Assembly: GCF_025118155.1 (NCBI RefSeq)
Contig: NW_026251430.1
Coordinates: 1-64,000, forward strand
DNA length: 64,000 nt
Direction: 5' to 3'
Source: Cokeromyces recurvatus
Lineage: Eukaryota; Mucoromycota; Mucoromycetes; Mucorales; Mucoraceae
Every line of letters begins with the position of its first letter. Position 1 is the stretch's first letter. The notes beneath the pieces are model-generated. The model saw nothing but the letters and a program-made list of their open reading frames with translations. It did no database searches and was not told the DNA's origin. The translations under genes and the position numbers were made by a program. Shown here piece after piece: positions 61,305 to 64,000 of the stretch.

Positions 61305-61962
61305 AGCTAAAAGAAGAGTAAGAGAGAAAAAAAAAGGCTAATAAAAGAGAAAGAGAAAAAGGAGGGGAAAAAATGTTTGTAGCACCTACAAATCTTTAAA
61401 TATTAATATTTTAAAGTTTTATGTCAAATTTTAAGTTAGTTTTCGTGATACTGCATAATAGAAATACATTAATTATTGAATAAAAAGTAAAATATATACA
61501 TCTTTTAACTGTGTAAATATATTTATAGAGAGATCATTATTTTATGAGTTGAAAAAAAAAAACCTCAACTAATCTAGCATATTATTAACTACTAAAACTT
61601 AACCTTTATTAAGCTTTGAGAATAGATATTACATATATTGAAAAAAACAACAATAGCAAAAAGTAGAGTATGCATTGGAGTTAGTCAAAACGATAGATTG
61701 CTAAATTAGGGCGGTTGTTTTTACTTGTAATACTCTCCCGCCTTTTTACATTCCCTTTAATAAAGTTTTCCGAGTTCAAAACAACAACAAAGAAGAAAAA
61801 TTAGGAGACTGCAGATAAATGAAAAGCTTACTTATTTATTTTTTATCCTTGATTCAAAGACTATTTTTAATTTTGCCATTTATAAAATGTTTTCATTATA
61901 ATTTCTTTTTATCTTTTTCTTTTTCTTATTTTTTTTTATTTTTTTTTTATTTTTTTCTTTAC
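61305..61962. promoter_or_regulatory. Divergent intergenic region, Fab1-like / Kin4-like
   Basis: 658 bp between divergent starts. A good acceptor sequence (CTTTTAG on the minus strand) lies directly before the Fab1-like ATG, so a 5'-leader intron is possible. The plus-strand side ends in a strong T/C-rich leader (61890-61960). No FYVE- or CCT-encoding exon could be found in it. Confidence 0.55.
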
Positions 61963-64000
61963 ATGATAGCTCCAATTATACAGTCAACAACTATAAATAG
62001 TGATTATCAGATGTTAAACTTTTCCTCTACTTCAACGGAAGGAAAAAGCAACAATAAGAATATGTCAAATGTATCAGAAAAGACGGTAGAAAAAAACGTT
62101 CACAATAAAGATGTTCCTATAAGAGCATCTTATGCCTCAAGACTAGTACCAAGATTAGGACCCTATCTTTTATTAAAAACGCTTGGTGTAGGTGAATTTG
62201 GAAAAGTCAAGCTAGGGAAGCATTTTGAGACTGGACAAATAGTAAATATGTCTATCTGATTTATTATTATTATTATTATTCATTTAGAGTTAAAATATTA
62301 GGTGGCTGTCAAACTGATTAAAAAGGAGAACATCGATTGTTCAGCAAAACTTGATAAAATCCGAATGGAAATTGTGATTTTAAAGGTAATAATAATAATA
62401 ATAAGCATGCTTTTTATTATTATTGTTAATACTAATTTGAACTAATTTTATGCTTAGAGGTTGAATCATCCTTATATTGTTAAATTATTAACTGTTAATG
62501 AAACAAACTCTCATCTTGGAATAGTATTAGAACATGCTGAAGGTTAGTTTAAAATAATTTACCGAAGAGCTCTTTTTTTTTTCCCGAATAAACCAAAAAT
62601 ATATAATAGGAGGAGAATTATTTGAATACATCTATAGACAACGTTATTTAAAAGAGGAAGAAGCATGTAAGCTTTTTTCTCAATTGATAAGTAGCGTATA
62701 TTACATGCATCAACAAAATATTGTACATCGTGATTTAAAACTTGTAAATAATTCTATTTTTTTTTCTTCTTTTCTTTCTTTTCTATTTTTTTTTCTCTCT
62801 CCTTTTTTTTTTTTTTTTTTATGTGTATGATATTTAATTTTAAGGAGTTTTTTTTTTTTTTTCTATACACATTTATTTAGGAAAATATCCTTCTAGATCG
62901 TCATGGTAATATTATTGTCACTGACTTTGGATTTGCTAATCAGTTTACAAAAAAGACTGGTGATCTGATGTCTACTTCATGTGGGTCACCCGTCTATGCC
63001 GCGCCAGAACTTGTAATGACAGGAAAATCATATTCCGGTAAAGGCGTTGATATATGGTCATGTGGTATTATTCTTTATGCAATGTTATGTGGCTACCTAC
63101 CCTTTGATGATGATAATCAAAACCCAAATAGCGAGAATATTGGACGTCTTTATCGATATATCGTTGCAAATAAACCAAAATATCCAAAATATGTATCTAC
63201 AGTAGCAAAGGATCTCATTGAAAAAATGCTTAATTCTGATCCTAAAGAAAGATGTGATATTGAAACTATCATGAATCATCCTTGGCTTCATAGATATAGG
63301 GAACAGATTTTTAGACCTATAGAAGATCTTGAAAAGGAAACTATCTATGAGAAGGAATTGTTATTGAAATCTATTCAACTTAGCTATGACTTGACACCTG
63401 ATCATTCTAGTATTCAAGATGAAAGCTTCCCTTATGAGCCTGACACGTGTTCATTTATTTCTTCTTGTAGCTATCCAAAAGACATGTATTCAATGAATTC
63501 GATTGTAGAAAATCCTCATCAGAGTGATAAAGCATTGGTGGTCAGCAAAGCTATTCATCATAATACGAAACCAACTATACCAGAAACGCTTATTTCATTA
63601 CCTATAAAAATAGAAACTTCTTTAACAGGTAGTATATCTTTTAAGAAGCAATGTTTAATAATGATGAAAAAATGAGAGAGCGAGCGGGAAAAAGAGAGAA
63701 AGAGACTTACCTTAAAAAAAAAAAAAATAGAAAAAAAGATAGATTATTAGGTAGCAGCACAAGTAGCAATTGTAATAAAAATGACATAACAGCAATAATA
63801 CCTACTATGATGCCCATTGTGAATAATAATAGCACCGTAAAAGCCAAAGTGAAAATAGAAGATAATCATAAAAGTAGTGTACTACCTAATTTGATATCCA
63901 CAACGCAAGATAAATCAAAAAGACAGACAATAATGCAACAAAGGAAAGAAAATCAAAAGTCATCCCTATTACAACGACAGTTTTCATTAAAGAACAAATT
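61963..64000 (+). CDS. Kin4/Ppk1-like serine/threonine kinase, 3' end outside window
   Basis: Six exons seen: 61963-62241, 62302-62385, 62458-62542, 62610-62743, 62881-63628, 63751 onward, open to the window end (partial). Kinase domain from about residue 62: YLLLKTLGVGEFGKVKLGKH, AVKLIKKEN (Lys about 97), QNIVHRDLKLENILLDRHGN, IVTDFGFANQF, STSCGSPVYAAPELV and CGIILYAMLCGYLPFDDDNQ with ENIGRLYRYIVANKPKYPKY. The GDLM-TSCGSP and N-x-x-N-I-x-RLY-YI wording is nearest to yeast Kin4/Frk1 and fission yeast Ppk1, SNF1-branch kinases; Kin4 acts in the spindle-position checkpoint. Without the donor at 63629 the frame would stop at 63675; the spliced form continues GSSTSSNCNKND and beyond. An upstream ATG at 61819 would add only T-run-encoded hydrophobics. 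Confidence 0.88.

Overview
The window is a stretch of nuclear chromosome from an AT-rich filamentous fungus. Genes are interrupted by short introns (about 50-110 nt) with GTA(A/T)-type donors and TAG or AAG acceptors, and the proteins are clearly fungal (Kin4-type kinase, Pdr16/17-type Sec14 protein, Oca2-type phosphatase, Cdc25-type Ras exchange factor, a membrane-protein family I know only from fungi). An early-diverging fungus is likely, most probably Mucoromycota/Mucorales. The reasons are the very AT-rich, compact, intron-rich genes, a Ty3-like gag of Mucorales style, a decayed IS630/Tc1-like transposase of Mucorales style, and a plant-GT37-like fucosyltransferase that fits fucose-rich Mucorales walls. 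The lineage is inference; the fungal origin is firm. A/T homopolymers of 30-63 nt are scattered in introns and intergenic DNA.

Layout. 0.9-2.5 kb: Saf4/CCDC130-type splicing factor. 3.6-4.5 kb: solitary gag-like ORF. 5.2-11.3 kb: aldo/keto reductase (xylose-reductase type), PRA1/Yip3 Rab acceptor, and a C2/EF-hand phosphatidylserine decarboxylase (Psd2 type). 11.6-14.0 kb: Oca2-like atypical phosphatase, divergent from SEC13. 15.3-17.3 kb: Golgi fucosyltransferase-like protein. 17.6-21.2 kb: small GATA factor convergent with SYF1. 21.5-26.4 kb, all minus: mitochondrial SHMT, mitochondrial uL15, a fungal membrane/coiled-coil protein. 26.9-32.3 kb, all plus: DENND6, TXNDC17-like thioredoxin, membrane-anchored SDR. 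33.1-37.1 kb, minus: MPS1/TTK kinase and a Pdr16/17-like lipid-transfer protein. 37.1-40.1 kb: mobile-element graveyard. 40.1-42.8 kb: ATP1 convergent with MIX23. 43.3-43.9 kb: decayed CreA/Mig1-type zinc-finger gene. 44.2-46.3 kb: cytosolic AsnRS. 47.2-47.7 kb: MoaE/MOCS2B. 48.4-50.5 kb: cytochrome P450. 51.9-55.8 kb: SH3-WW-RasGEF. 56.6-61.3 kb: Fab1/PIKfyve-like lipid kinase without FYVE, divergent from a Kin4-like kinase that runs off the window end at 64.0 kb.

The genes are not a cluster or operon. Several belong to shared processes: spliceosome (SAF4, SYF1), secretory and endosomal traffic (PRA1, SEC13, DENND6, Fab1, PSD2, Pdr16/17), mitochondria (SHMT, uL15m, ATP1, MIX23), and mitosis/signalling (MPS1, RasGEF, Kin4-like). 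For almost every complete gene I joined exons by hand and checked that the summed exon length is a multiple of three and that the joined protein follows the family. I saw no tRNA, rRNA or CRISPR array. The points most worth a second look are the CreA/Mig1 pseudogene, the FYVE-less Fab1, the Oca2-type protein lacking the catalytic arginine, the ATG-only first coding exon of SEC13, the 24-bp gap between the SYF1 and GATA stop codons, the solo gag, and the two decayed mobile genes at 37.7-39.2 kb.
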